Shown here one piece after another: positions 20,224-28,769 of a stretch of 64,000 nt of DNA (within the stretch, counting starts at the first letter, position 1; the number at the start of each line of letters is the position of its first letter). Under the pieces are notes generated by a model. The model saw only the letters and a program-made list of their open reading frames with translations. It searched no databases and was not told where the DNA came from. A program made the translations under genes and the position numbers. The DNA lies in the NCBI GenBank assembly GCA_016713445.1, contig JADJPB010000015.1:84077-148076 (forward strand). The letters are read 5' to 3'. Origin of the DNA: Bacteroidota bacterium. Its GTDB lineage: Bacteria; Bacteroidota; Bacteroidia; AKYH767-A; OLB10.

Positions 20224-20407
20224 GTTTTTTTCTTGAAAGAGTCTAGATGATATTATTGTGTTTTTTATTTCAATAGTTTGTGAGAGATGAAATTTGAATG
20301 ATAATTTTTCTTTTTTGAATTCTTGAAATTACTAATTAAATTCTATGTATCAAAACGCCTATTTCCCCAATGTGTCGATAGAAGAAAAACATTTATGTTT
20401 ATTACTT

Positions 20408-21391
20408 CTATTTTTCATCTGTTTTATTGTAGAACAATTCATGTAATTTTTGCTGCAAAATTTTCTTGTCAGGAAGTTGTGTTTTGTAATCTGAAACTTT
20501 TGTCGGTGAAAGGCTTCTGCTTAATGCGTATTCTACAACTTCACTGTCTTTGTCTTTACATAACAAAACGCCAATGCTTGGATTTTCATTGGGTTTCTTT
20601 ATATCTCGGTCTAACGCTTCTAAATAGAAATTCAATTGTCCTAAATGGTCTGGTTTGAATTTGTCTGTTTTTAGTTCAAATGCAACTAAGCATTGTAGTC
20701 CACGGTGGTAAAAAAGCATGTCAATGAAAAAGTCACTATTTCCAACTTGTAGTTTGTATTCTTCTCCAATGAATATAAAATCTCTTCCAAGTTCCAGTAT
20801 GAATTTTTTCATTTGTCTTACCAGCCCACTTTGCAATTCGTTTTCGCTAAATGGTTCAGATAAGTTCAAAAATTCAAATACATAACTGTCTTTAAACGTG
20901 TTTGTTAAGTCTTGATTAGTTTCTCTCAACTCTGTTGAGAGTTTTGAATTTCCTAACATAGTCCTCTCGAAAAGGCTCGCTGAAATTTGTCTGTCGAGTT
21001 CTCTGAAGCTGTAATTTTCGTGTTTGGCAAGATTTAGGTAAAATTCTCTTTCTTCAATTGTCTTGCTTCGTGAAAATATTGCCAAATTGTGTGACCAACT
21101 AATTTCTCTCAACAGTGTTGAGAGTTTTGGAAAGTCTTTATAAGTCTCATAAAACTGTTTCATTCTCCAAATGTTCTTATCTGAGAATCCCCTTAGTCCT
21201 GGTTCATTTTGTTGAATATATTTTGCTAATTTAGTTACCACTGAGTCGCCCCATTCTGATTTTTTAATTTTTGTACTAACGTGCTCACCTATCTTCCAGT
21301 AAAGATTAATAAGTTCAGCGTTTATAGCTCTGATAGCATTCACCCGAGATTGCTTGATCAGATGAATTATTTCAGTGAATCGTTGGTCCAT
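20408..21391 (-). CDS. YhcG-type PDDEXK nuclease (DUF1016)
   Basis: A full-length DUF1016/YhcG protein (327 aa). The N-terminal helical domain (INAELINLYWKIGEHVSTK, WGDSVVTKLAKY, GFSDKNIWRMKQFYETY) is followed by a PDDEXK nuclease-like fold with the acidic-Lys signature SDFFIDMLFYHRGL ... VAFELKTDKFKPDHLGQL, where D and E-x-K are the expected catalytic residues. YhcG proteins have been linked to DNA repair or defence and often sit beside type I restriction genes; none is near here. It is flanked by unrelated genes and has AT-rich DNA on both sides. Confidence 0.92.
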   Translation of the reverse strand: MDQRFTEIIHLIKQSRVNAIRAINAELINLYWKIGEHVSTKIKKSEWGDSVVTKLAKYIQQNEPGLRGFSDKNIWRMKQFYETYKDFPKLSTLLREISWSHNLAIFSRSKTIEEREFYLNLAKHENYSFRELDRQISASLFERTMLGNSKLSTELRETNQDLTNTFKDSYVFEFLNLSEPFSENELQSGLVRQMKKFILELGRDFIFIGEEYKLQVGNSDFFIDMLFYHRGLQCLVAFELKTDKFKPDHLGQLNFYLEALDRDIKKPNENPSIGVLLCKDKDSEVVEYALSRSLSPTKVSDYKTQLPDKKILQQKLHELFYNKTDEK

Positions 21392-21493
21392 TATTTTTAT
21401 TTATATTTATTTTATTTAAACCATATTTGATTGTTGAAACGTATTACTGTCAAGACATATGTTGTAATATTGACTTATAAAAATATTATAAAT

Positions 21494-23071
21494 CTACAAA
21501 CTTTCTAAATACCGTACACTCGCCTCCGCACATCTTTCCCCATCCATAGCAGCCGAAATTATTCCACCTGCATATCCTGCTCCTTCTGCACAAGGGAAAA
21601 GACCTTTAATTTGAGGATGCATGCAAGTTTCTTTGTCTCTTGGAATTCTAACGGGTGATGAAGTTCTCGACTCCGTAGCGACTAACATGGCCTCGTTGGA
21701 ATAATATCCTTTCATCTTTTTTCCGAATTCGATCAGCCCTTTTTGTAAGGGTTTTAAAATGGAAGTAGGAAGTATATCTTTTAAATCGCTTGATTTTACA
21801 CCAGGCAAATACGAAGTAGAGTTAATACTTTTCGAAAATTTCCCCTCGCAAAAGTCAACCATTCGTTGTGCAGGAGCCACTAATCTTCCGCCGCCCGCAT
21901 CAAAGCATGCACGTTCCACCGCCGACTGAAATTCCATCGCTGCTAACGGGCCGTGCGAGGCAAATGCTTTCATGTCTTCCTGCTCTACACTTACTACCAT
22001 TCCCGAATTCGCAAACGGATTATTTCTTTTTGAGGGCGACCATCCATTCACAACCACTTCGCCCGGCGCTGTAGAAGCAGGAGCAATAATTCCGCCCGGA
22101 CACATGCAAAAACTATACACGCCTTTGCCTTCAAATTGTCCACTGAAACTGTAGGAAGCAGGAGGGAGGAACTCCGAACGTGAATCACAATGGTACTGTA
22201 CTTGATCAATAAGTTCTTGTGGATGTTCAATACGAACACCGAGTGCAAAATCCTTTGCTTCGATTAAAATTTGTTGGCGATGCAACAATTGAAATACATC
22301 CCGCGCCGAATGACCCGTTGCTAATATAATTGATTTGCCATCGATCGAATATTCTATTCCACCATCCGAAGGCATCACTGTAATCCCTTGAACTTGTTGC
22401 TCGGTAATTTTTATAGACGTCAACAAAGTATTAAAATGGACTTCGCCTCCGCATGCTTCTATAGCCTCACGCATCGCTGTAACGATGCCTGGGAGCTTAT
22501 TGGTGCCGATGTGAGGGTGCGCATCAATGGTGATGTCGTTCGTTGCTCCAAACTGTACAAAGGTGGCCAAGGCACGTTTTACATTTCCTCTTTTATCAGA
22601 ACGTGTATATAATTTTCCGTCTGAGTATGTGCCAGCACCCCCTTCGCCGAAACAATAATTTGAATTTGGATTTACTTCACCTTGTTTGCTGATTAATGCT
22701 AAATCTCTGCGACGTTGACGTACATCTTTACCCCGTTCTATGAGGATGGGTTTGTATCCAAGTTCAATGAGTTGGATGGAAGCAAAAAGTCCGGCCGGAC
22801 CAGCACCAACAATCAAAACCGGTGTTTTTGATCGTACATCTTGCAGCAATCGTACTTCTTTCGCAACGGGAGGTAAATCTTCCTGTAATGCAACATCAAA
22901 AAATAATCTGAATTTTACTTGTTTCGATCGCGCATCAATGGATCGTTTGGCTAATCGAAAATCTCGAATTTCATTTTCAGAAATGCGTAGTTGCTTTGCT
23001 ATTTTATTTTTGAACTCTTGCTCGTGGGACGCCTCTTCAGGCAGCAACACCAGCTCTATTCGTTGGAGCAT
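21494..23071 (-). CDS. NAD(P)/FAD-dependent oxidoreductase (COG2509 family)
   Basis: A 525-aa flavoprotein of unknown substrate. An N-terminal ~90-residue extension is followed by the dinucleotide-binding motif VGAGPAGLFASIQLIELGYKPI, then RGKDVRQRRRD, YCFGEGGAGTYSDGKLYTR, ILATGHSARDVF and a C-terminal FPCAEGAGYAGGIISAAMDG, which fits the conserved FAD-contacting end of this family. The family is widespread and annotated only as an uncharacterised FAD-dependent dehydrogenase. The gene starts 34 bp from the porT stop on the same strand, so it may be the distal gene of the rfaE1-ubiE-porT transcript. Confidence 0.93.
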   Translation of the reverse strand: MLQRIELVLLPEEASHEQEFKNKIAKQLRISENEIRDFRLAKRSIDARSKQVKFRLFFDVALQEDLPPVAKEVRLLQDVRSKTPVLIVGAGPAGLFASIQLIELGYKPILIERGKDVRQRRRDLALISKQGEVNPNSNYCFGEGGAGTYSDGKLYTRSDKRGNVKRALATFVQFGATNDITIDAHPHIGTNKLPGIVTAMREAIEACGGEVHFNTLLTSIKITEQQVQGITVMPSDGGIEYSIDGKSIILATGHSARDVFQLLHRQQILIEAKDFALGVRIEHPQELIDQVQYHCDSRSEFLPPASYSFSGQFEGKGVYSFCMCPGGIIAPASTAPGEVVVNGWSPSKRNNPFANSGMVVSVEQEDMKAFASHGPLAAMEFQSAVERACFDAGGGRLVAPAQRMVDFCEGKFSKSINSTSYLPGVKSSDLKDILPTSILKPLQKGLIEFGKKMKGYYSNEAMLVATESRTSSPVRIPRDKETCMHPQIKGLFPCAEGAGYAGGIISAAMDGERCAEASVRYLESL

Positions 23072-23105
23072 GTGAATGCAGTTAGTTTTCTCTTAGTACT
23101 TGAAA

Positions 23106-23819
23106 TTATTCAAAGGTAAGTGATAAAGTAAACATTCTCGACTTCAACGAGGAGATAGTTGTAGTAAAAACAGATGGATCTGTTGCTAATACATTCGGTA
23201 TGCCTTGAAACATTTTTATTTCAGGTGCAAACTTGAAAAGTGGCAAGTAAAGGTCCATACCCATTCCAATGGTATAGCCATAATCTTTGCGGTCTAATTT
23301 TACAATCTCTTGTTCATTCTTCACTTTCGCTTGAGAAACTAAATCGATCATATATCTAAAACCTCCAATCACATAAAAACGGTAGTTATTTACACGACTC
23401 GATTTGAATTTTATCTCTAAGGGAAATTGAATAAAAGTCGACTCGACTTTTTTAACAACCATATCACTAGCACCAATTTTGGTGGTCATTTTATAATTCA
23501 AGTTGCGTTGTACAAAAGCCAAATCTGGCACAAAACGTAAATCAAAATGATTACCTAAATGCAAATTACATATGATTCCTAGATTAAATCCCGATTTTCC
23601 ATCGGCCTCTAATACCAATACACTATCTGAGCGGTAAAAATTGTCTGCTTTTGTTAAACGAAAATCTGTAGTGTTTGTCCCCAACAAAAATCCGAAGTGA
23701 ATTTTTTGCTTGTCGTACTTTTCTAAATTTTTTACCTTGAGGCGTTGCCCATACACAGAATTGCCCATCAACAAGAGAGAGATAGCTGCAACTAAAGAAA
23801 TGATTTTACCAAATTTCAT
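23106..23819 (-). CDS. porT: PorT family outer-membrane beta-barrel protein (T9SS component)
   Basis: A 237-aa exported protein with signal peptide (MKFGKIISLVAAISLLLMG ... YGQ) and an alternating strand pattern fitting an 8-stranded barrel (HFGFLLGTNTTDFRL, LGIICNLHLGNHFDLRFVPDLAFVQRNLNYK, FIQFPLEIKFKS, FYVIGGFRYMIDL). PorT is needed for type IX secretion in Porphyromonas and gliding bacteria. Assignment rests on this pattern plus gene order: in many Bacteroidota porT directly follows ubiE, as here, with a 4-bp ATGA overlap. It supplies the export machinery for the T9SS-tailed proteins elsewhere in the window. Confidence 0.87.
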   Translation of the reverse strand: MKFGKIISLVAAISLLLMGNSVYGQRLKVKNLEKYDKQKIHFGFLLGTNTTDFRLTKADNFYRSDSVLVLEADGKSGFNLGIICNLHLGNHFDLRFVPDLAFVQRNLNYKMTTKIGASDMVVKKVESTFIQFPLEIKFKSSRVNNYRFYVIGGFRYMIDLVSQAKVKNEQEIVKLDRKDYGYTIGMGMDLYLPLFKFAPEIKMFQGIPNVLATDPSVFTTTISSLKSRMFTLSLTFE

Positions 23820-24538
23820 TTTATTCCTGTGTATATACTAGCAATACCAAACGTTAATGATTGCGCTTTGGTATCTCGATATCCTGTTTTTGTAAGAAGT
23901 GCTGTAAATTTTTTGCCATATGGAAAGGCAGCTACCGAAGCGGGCAAGTATTCGTAAGCCGATCTCTCCTTGGATAATAATTGTCCAACACGTGGCATTA
24001 CGTAATTCGAATAGAAATTATAAAACTGCTTTATCGGAAATTGTCCGGGTTGCGAAAATTCTAAGATGACTACTTTGCCACCAGGCTTCAACACGCGATA
24101 CATCTCCGCTAATCCTTGTTCAAGATGTTCAAAGTTTCGAACGCCAAAAGCAACTGTAATGGCATCAAAACGGTTGTCTGGATACGGTATCTTTTCCGAA
24201 TCAGCTTGCTCTAAGCGAATAATTCCTTGATAACCTTTTTCCATGATCTTATGCCGACCAATGTCAAGCATTTTATTGGAGATGTCGATTCCAATAATTT
24301 CTGAAGGCTTTAACTTCATCGACTCAATAGCTAAGTCAGCTGTTCCCGTGGCAATGTCTAAAATGGATTGAGGTTGTAACTCTACAAGTTTATTAATCGT
24401 TTTTCTTCTCCAACTTTTGTCAATACCACCAGATAAAATTTTATTCAACAAATCATAGCGAGAAGCAATGCTATCAAACATCTCCTCTACACGCTCACGC
24501 TTCGACTCTCCCTTGTAATGTTGTGGAATAACGCTCAT
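23816..24538 (-). CDS. ubiE: Demethylmenaquinone methyltransferase
   Basis: SAM-dependent C-methylation that makes menaquinone from demethylmenaquinone (MenG; also called UbiE). 240 aa, normal length. Seen: MFDSIASRYDLLNKILSGGIDKSWR near the N-terminus, the SAM-binding ILDIATGTADLAIES (residues 80-94), ITVAFGVRNFEHLEQGLAEMYRVLKPGG, and the C-terminal LTFGIASIYTGIK. Bacteroidota use menaquinone, so the menaquinone role applies. It overlaps porT and rfaE1 by 4 bp each, indicating one operon. Confidence 0.96.
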   Translation of the reverse strand: MSVIPQHYKGESKRERVEEMFDSIASRYDLLNKILSGGIDKSWRRKTINKLVELQPQSILDIATGTADLAIESMKLKPSEIIGIDISNKMLDIGRHKIMEKGYQGIIRLEQADSEKIPYPDNRFDAITVAFGVRNFEHLEQGLAEMYRVLKPGGKVVILEFSQPGQFPIKQFYNFYSNYVMPRVGQLLSKERSAYEYLPASVAAFPYGKKFTALLTKTGYRDTKAQSLTFGIASIYTGIK

Positions 24539-25545
24539 GATAACAAATGGATGGCTTCATCCTGCAGTTGAAGTTTATCTATGGGAACAACACCCACTTT
24601 TTCACATACTAAACCGCCTGCTAAATTGGCCAAAGAAGCTATGATTGATGGATTAAGATGCAATGCTAAACACAAGGAGGCAACACTAATCACTGTATCT
24701 CCTGCACCCGAAACATCACTGATATTTCGAATATGAGCAGGAATAATGGCTGAATCATTTCCTTTATTATAAAATACTCCAGCTTCACTTAAAGTTACCA
24801 TCAACATTTCAATTTCCTGTTGCTCTTGAAATGCTTGGGTTACTTTTTTCAATTGGTCACTGTCGGTTTTATCGATATCTATTTTCAGTCCCGATTTTAA
24901 TTCAGCTAAATTTGGTTTGAATAAACTAACACCATGGTAGGCCGCAAAATTTTTTTTCTTCGGATCTACTGCTGTCGGAATATTTTTCGATGAGCAAACC
25001 GTAACAATTTTCTTGATTAACGTTTCATTCAAAACCCCTTTGTCATAATCTTCAAATACAACAACATCTGGTTTTTCACGATCAATCATCAGCTTCACTT
25101 TCTCTAACAATAATTCTTGCTCTCGTAAATTGATATCAGAAATTTCTTCATCGTCTACACGAAGCAACTGATGATTATTTCCAATCACACGCGTCTTGAC
25201 AGTTGTTACTCGTTCGGTTGAAGTGACCATTCCATCAGCCATCATTCCCAAACCTTTCATGAGCGATAGCAACTCCTCTCCAGAACGGTCTGCACCAATT
25301 ACAGAACATAAAATAGGAGTAGCGCCCATGGTTTGAATGTTAATGGCGACATTAGCGGCTCCACCCAAACGACTTTCTCTTTTCGAAATGGCTACGATCG
25401 GAACTGGTGCTTCCGGTGAAATTCTATCCACCTTACCCCATAAATAAGCATCCACCATCACATCACCAATAACCATGACTTTCAATTGGTTAAAGGCTTC
25501 AAAAAGCTCTTTTACGGTGGTATATGTATGCGTGTCGGTAAGCAA
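24535..25545 (-). CDS. rfaE1: D-glycero-beta-D-manno-heptose-7-phosphate kinase (RfaE1)
   Basis: PfkB/ribokinase-family kinase making heptose-1,7-bisphosphate for LPS core synthesis. 336 aa: VMVDAYLWGKVDRISPEAPV near 30, GGAANVAINIQTMGA near 67-81, FEDYDKGVL, and the catalytic ATP-binding ISDVSGAGDTVISVASL near 290. Only the kinase half of HldE is present; the adenylyltransferase half must be encoded elsewhere. The start is a TTG at 25545, with a plus-strand CAAAGGTA (-7 box, TACCTTTG on the coding strand) only 5 bp beyond, implying a very short leader. First gene of the rfaE1-ubiE-porT operon. Confidence 0.9.
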   Translation of the reverse strand: MLTDTHTYTTVKELFEAFNQLKVMVIGDVMVDAYLWGKVDRISPEAPVPIVAISKRESRLGGAANVAINIQTMGATPILCSVIGADRSGEELLSLMKGLGMMADGMVTSTERVTTVKTRVIGNNHQLLRVDDEEISDINLREQELLLEKVKLMIDREKPDVVVFEDYDKGVLNETLIKKIVTVCSSKNIPTAVDPKKKNFAAYHGVSLFKPNLAELKSGLKIDIDKTDSDQLKKVTQAFQEQQEIEMLMVTLSEAGVFYNKGNDSAIIPAHIRNISDVSGAGDTVISVASLCLALHLNPSIIASLANLAGGLVCEKVGVVPIDKLQLQDEAIHLLS

Positions 25546-25549
25546 GCCG

Positions 25550-25557
25550 CAAAGGTA
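25550..25557 (-). promoter_or_regulatory. Putative -7 element of the rfaE1-ubiE-porT operon
   Basis: Coding-strand TACCTTTG is an exact consensus match, but it lies so close to the TTG start (5 bp) that the transcript would be almost leaderless or the true start is further downstream. Confidence 0.4.
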
Positions 25558-25597
25558 ATGAATCGTAGGGAATTGGCTTAAAAATAAGACCTCTATT

Positions 25598-26010
25598 TTA
25601 TTGTGTGTGAGTCTGCCAGCGATTTCCCTCAGGCAGCGGTATATTTAACATTGGCTGAGGCTCTCGAGGCCAACCGCAATAGAATCTTCGTACTCGCACT
25701 GATTCTCCCTCTGTATTTGCGAGATCCCTCGGGCAGCGGTAAAATTAAACGTTGGCTGAGGCACTCGAGACCAACCTCTATGAAGTCTTCGCTCTCACAC
25801 TGTTTCTCCCTCTGTATTTGCGAGATCCCTCGGGCAGCGGTAAAATTAAACGTTGGCTGAGGCTCTCGAGACCAACCGCAATAGAATCTTCGTACTCGCA
25901 CTGTTTCTCCCTCTGTATTTGCGAGTTCCCTCAGGCAGCGGTATATTTAACATTGGCTGAGGCACTCGAGACCAACCTTTATGAAGTCTTCGCTCTCACA
26001 TTCAATCTCA
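25598..26010. repeat. Four-copy tandem array, ~100-bp period
   Basis: Copies share the core GGCAGCGGTA ... TTGGCTGAGG, CTCGAG, CCAACC and ATTCTCCCTCTGTATTTGCG. The GCGGT landmark ends at 25640, 25740, 25841 and 25942, so the period is 100-101 bp. Alternate copies differ (GCAATAGAATC versus CTATGAAGTC), giving a 2-copy higher order. Open frames exist on both strands by chance; none has a start/stop logic conserved outside the array. Confidence 0.88.
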
Positions 26011-26317
26011 ATCTGTTTTTTTGCCCTTGTAAGACCGACGGAAAAAGGAGCCAATACATTCTGTTGATCAATATTGAATGATAAAGATGTAAGGCTTAGT
26101 TTAGCAAATCGAAGAAAAGCAAATCGAAGAAATAATTCTCAGACTAAAAAAGTAAGAATTTGGAGAGAGCTCTCTCCGAAGCAGCGGGCAGGCCGTCCAC
26201 GCAACAGCGCGAACCGAATTTCGCTTTACCGATGAAGAAAGGAAAAAGCGATGCAGATTGTTCAGTTGTTGCAAAAGATTGTAGAAAGCAGAAACTGCAA
26301 AAATCGGTTGGTGTTGG

Positions 26318-26347
26318 GTGGCGTGCTTTCTTTGGTTATACCGACTC
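26318..26347. repeat. Truncated copy of the 153-bp dispersed element
   Basis: About 30 bases (GTGGCGTGCTTTCTTTGG, then TTATACCGACTC) match the left end of the full element, about 100 bp before copy B. Confidence 0.65.
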
Positions 26348-26417
26348 GAAAAAAGAAATAAGGGCAAGAATACTAATTGTAACTCTCCAATCTCACTCTG
26401 TTCCTCACTCTGTAATG

Positions 26418-26570
26418 GGCGTGCTTTCTTTGGTTATACCGACTCTACATATTAATTTATCGAGAGGCTTAAGGTTCATTGAATGTAAGTCGGTATTCCA
26501 CAACTTTATTTATAGTTGCATAAAAGCTACACCTGTTTCACTTTCTTTTCACGCAAAAGAAAGTAACAAG
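26418..26570. repeat. 153-bp dispersed structured repeat, copy B
   Basis: Same length and order of landmarks as the copy at 3775-3927, with about a dozen scattered differences. Several fall in loops, while the ATACCGAC / GTCGGTAT and CTTTCTTT / AAAGAAAG arms are kept. Intergenic, downstream of the aminotransferase gene on the opposite strand. Confidence 0.75.
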
Positions 26571-26628
26571 CAATATGAATGAATAAATTAAATATTGTAG
26601 TATAATTTAAGAACAAAAAAATCAATTT

Positions 26629-27822
26629 TTATTTGAGTTTAGCAAAACTCAATTTTATCCTCCTCATGGCTTCTACCAACACCTCATCCGATGTTGCAAA
26701 ACTTAATCGAACACAGTTCAAATCTCCAAAGGCTTCCCCAGTTACAAGCGAAACTTTTGCGTCTTTCAATAAGTACATGCAGAGATCTGTAGCATTGTGT
26801 ATCGTTGTTTCTCCATCTGATTTTCCAAAGAAATAAGTTACATCCGGAAATACATAAAATGCACCCATCGGTTTGTTGAATTTCCAACCCGGAATGTCTT
26901 TCATTAATCCTAACACCAAATCTCTTCGGCGTAAAAATGAAACACGCATAAAATCATAATTCGACCAATCGGTAGAAACGGCTTTCACAGCTGCTTTTTG
27001 TGCAATGGAATTTGCACCGCTCGTAAATTGTCCCTGTACTTTATCACAAGCTTTTGAAATTTCTTTACATGCAGCGATGAATCCAATTCTCCAGCCTGTC
27101 ATGGCTTGACCTTTCGAAACACCATTCACGATGATGACACGATCTTTGATAAAATCAAATTGTGCGATGCTCTCATGTTTTGCTTCAAAATGGATATGCT
27201 CGTAAATTTCATCGGAAAGAATCCAGATTTTTGAGTGAGGATGCAATGTATCTGCAATGGCTTTGAGTTCCTCCTTCGTATACATGGTTCCGGTTGGATT
27301 ACATGGACTCGAAAAAATAAAGAGTTTTGTCTTTGCTGTTATTTTATCTTGAATTTGTTTAGTGGTCGGTTTGAAATCGGTATCTACTGTTGTCGGAATA
27401 AATACAGGAATACCACCCGCTAGTTGAATAATTTGAGCGTAACTTACCCAATAAGGCGCTGGTACTATTACTTCATCACCAGGATCAACAACACTCAATA
27501 CAACATTCGCTATGCTTTGTTTTGCACCTGTAGAAACTACAATTTGATCCGAAGTGTATTCTAAATTATTTTCTCTCTTGAATTTTTCAGCGATGGCTTT
27601 TCGCAAATCTGGAAATCCTGAAATAGGTGGGTAGTGTGTGAATCCTGCATCAATGGCATCTTTAGCTGCTTCGCAAATATCAGCAGGAGTGGTGTAGTCA
27701 GGTTCACCTAAACTCAAACTGATGATGTCATGTCCTTGCTCTTGTAATTCGCGACTCAAACGAGCCATGGCAATGGTTGCCGATTCTTCTAGTTGATTTA
27801 CGCGTTGCGATAAGTTATTCAT
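26629..27822 (-). CDS. Pyridoxal-phosphate aminotransferase, aspartate aminotransferase type
   Basis: Class I/II aminotransferase, 397 aa. Motifs: ISLSLGEPDYTTP near 34, GFTHYPPISGFPDLRKAIAEK (60-80), SSPCNPTGTMYTKEEL near 171, and the PLP-binding Lys237 in NGVSKGQAMTGWRIG. The length and the N-terminal GEPD motif fit the AspC subgroup Ib enzymes that transaminate aspartate and often prephenate or aromatic amino acids as well. It is monocistronic. Plus-strand CAAAACTA at 27851-27858 reads TAGTTTTG on the coding strand, a -7 match. Confidence 0.94.
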   Translation of the reverse strand: MNNLSQRVNQLEESATIAMARLSRELQEQGHDIISLSLGEPDYTTPADICEAAKDAIDAGFTHYPPISGFPDLRKAIAEKFKRENNLEYTSDQIVVSTGAKQSIANVVLSVVDPGDEVIVPAPYWVSYAQIIQLAGGIPVFIPTTVDTDFKPTTKQIQDKITAKTKLFIFSSPCNPTGTMYTKEELKAIADTLHPHSKIWILSDEIYEHIHFEAKHESIAQFDFIKDRVIIVNGVSKGQAMTGWRIGFIAACKEISKACDKVQGQFTSGANSIAQKAAVKAVSTDWSNYDFMRVSFLRRRDLVLGLMKDIPGWKFNKPMGAFYVFPDVTYFFGKSDGETTIHNATDLCMYLLKDAKVSLVTGEAFGDLNCVRLSFATSDEVLVEAMRRIKLSFAKLK

Positions 27823-28128
27823 TTCGCTTTCTGTCGGGATTAATAGAACGCAAAACTATTAAAAAAGTTCTTTGTGTAAGATATTGATAATAAATATATT
27901 AATATATAATCAGATTTCACTTTAGGTTGATTTTTACTTGTAAAGTAAAAAATTGATGGATTTGAACTTTTTTAGGGGATTTAAGGAATTTAGCAAAATG
28001 ACTTATATTTGGCTCTTAATAACGAGTTAATTGGGGTAGAGTTCATTTTTTTCTATCAATGAAAATAATTTATAAAAAGTTTTTTAATGTGAGTATTTCA
28101 TTAGAAAAATAATAATCAATCAACTAAA
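27823..28128. promoter_or_regulatory. Divergent upstream region of the aminotransferase and ORF6N genes
   Basis: About 300 AT-rich bases with no open frame. It contains a -7 element on each strand: TAGTTTTG (minus, 27851-27858) for the aminotransferase, and TATATTTG (plus, 28014-28021) that could drive the ORF6N gene with a ~140-nt leader. Confidence 0.45.
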
Positions 28129-28151
28129 TGGTATCGCAATTTGCGATACCA
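28129..28151. promoter_or_regulatory. Perfect palindrome upstream of ORF6N gene, candidate operator
   Basis: Arms TGGTATCGCAA and TTGCGATACCA are separated by a single T. It sits 16 bp before the likely ATG at 28167. It could bind the ORF6N protein itself (autoregulation) or form an RNA hairpin. A half-site TTGCGATA recurs at 28743-28750, over the promoter of the next gene. Confidence 0.55.
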
Positions 28152-28166
28152 CGAAAAAAAAATCTA

Positions 28167-28724
28167 ATGGTTAAGAAAAGAAGTAGTTTGACTTTTATTT
28201 CGGAGGATTATCTCTTGAATAAAATATACTTGCTAAGGGAAGAAAAGATAATGCTAGATAGAGACTTAGCAATTCTTTATGGGGTTAAATCAATTAGGCT
28301 CCGTGAACAAGTAAAGCGGAATCTGTCAAGTTTTCCATCTCATTTTATGTTTCAATTAACAGAACAGGAAGTTGAAATAATGGTGTCTCAAAATGCGATC
28401 CCATCAAAGCGTCATTTGGGCGGTTCTTTACCCTATGCATTTACTGAGCATGGGGTATTAATGCTAGCGAATGTTCTAAAAAGTGAACAAGCCATTGCAG
28501 TAAGCATTAGAATAATTGAGTTGTTCGTAAAGTTAAGAAAGGTATTCTATAGCAGTACTGAGTTAAAATTGGAGATTGAGAGGATCAAAGGGAAAATAGA
28601 TAATCATGATAAAAATGTAGAGATTTTATTTAGATATTTTGAGGAATTGTTAGAGCAGAAAGCGAAGCCAAGGAAACTTATTGGATTTTCACAAGGACGT
28701 AAAAAGGTTAACTCCGCCAAATAG
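28167..28724 (+). CDS. ORF6N domain DNA-binding protein
   Basis: A phage-type ORF6N domain covers most of the first 115 residues: LNKIYLLREEKIMLDRDLAILYGV, LREQVKRNLSSFPSHFMFQL, and PYAFTEHGVLMLANVLKSEQA. A C-terminal coiled-coil-like segment (LKLEIERIKGKIDNHDKNVEI) and a basic tail follow. The ATG at 28167 (MVKKRSSLTF) is preferred: the longer frame from 28128 would begin inside a perfect palindrome. ORF6N proteins are sequence-specific or phage-associated DNA binders of poorly known role. No other phage gene is near. About 185 aa. Confidence 0.87.
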   Translation: MVKKRSSLTFISEDYLLNKIYLLREEKIMLDRDLAILYGVKSIRLREQVKRNLSSFPSHFMFQLTEQEVEIMVSQNAIPSKRHLGGSLPYAFTEHGVLMLANVLKSEQAIAVSIRIIELFVKLRKVFYSSTELKLEIERIKGKIDNHDKNVEILFRYFEELLEQKAKPRKLIGFSQGRKKVNSAK

Positions 28725-28746
28725 ATTGTTTTGCCATTTTTATTGC

Positions 28747-28754
28747 GATATTTG
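28747..28754 (+). promoter_or_regulatory. Putative promoter of the 28770 gene
   Basis: GATATTTG is a 7/8 match to TAnnTTTG, with a TTG at 28726-28728 (18-bp spacer) and the ATG 16 bp further on. It overlaps the ORF6N-type half-site TTGCGATA. Confidence 0.4.
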
Positions 28755-28769
28755 CATCAAATTATAAAT

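Noticed and set aside
20323..20658. 111-codon frame antisense to YhcG
   Set aside because: Mirrors the C-terminal codons of YhcG and lacks any recognisable feature.
22740..23075. 111-codon frame antisense to the COG2509 flavoprotein
   Set aside because: Shadow of a well-supported gene on the other strand; no domain.
25603..26081. Open frames of 85-109 codons on both strands of the 100-bp array
   Set aside because: They arise from repeat periodicity, overlap on opposite strands, and show no signal peptide, start context or known domain.
26160..26582. 140-codon frame over the dispersed element copy B
   Set aside because: The same frame is not kept in copy A, and the region pairs as inverted repeats.
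28128..28724. Prophage remnant around the ORF6N gene
   Set aside because: Only one phage-type domain; no integrase, portal, terminase, att repeats or composition change seen.
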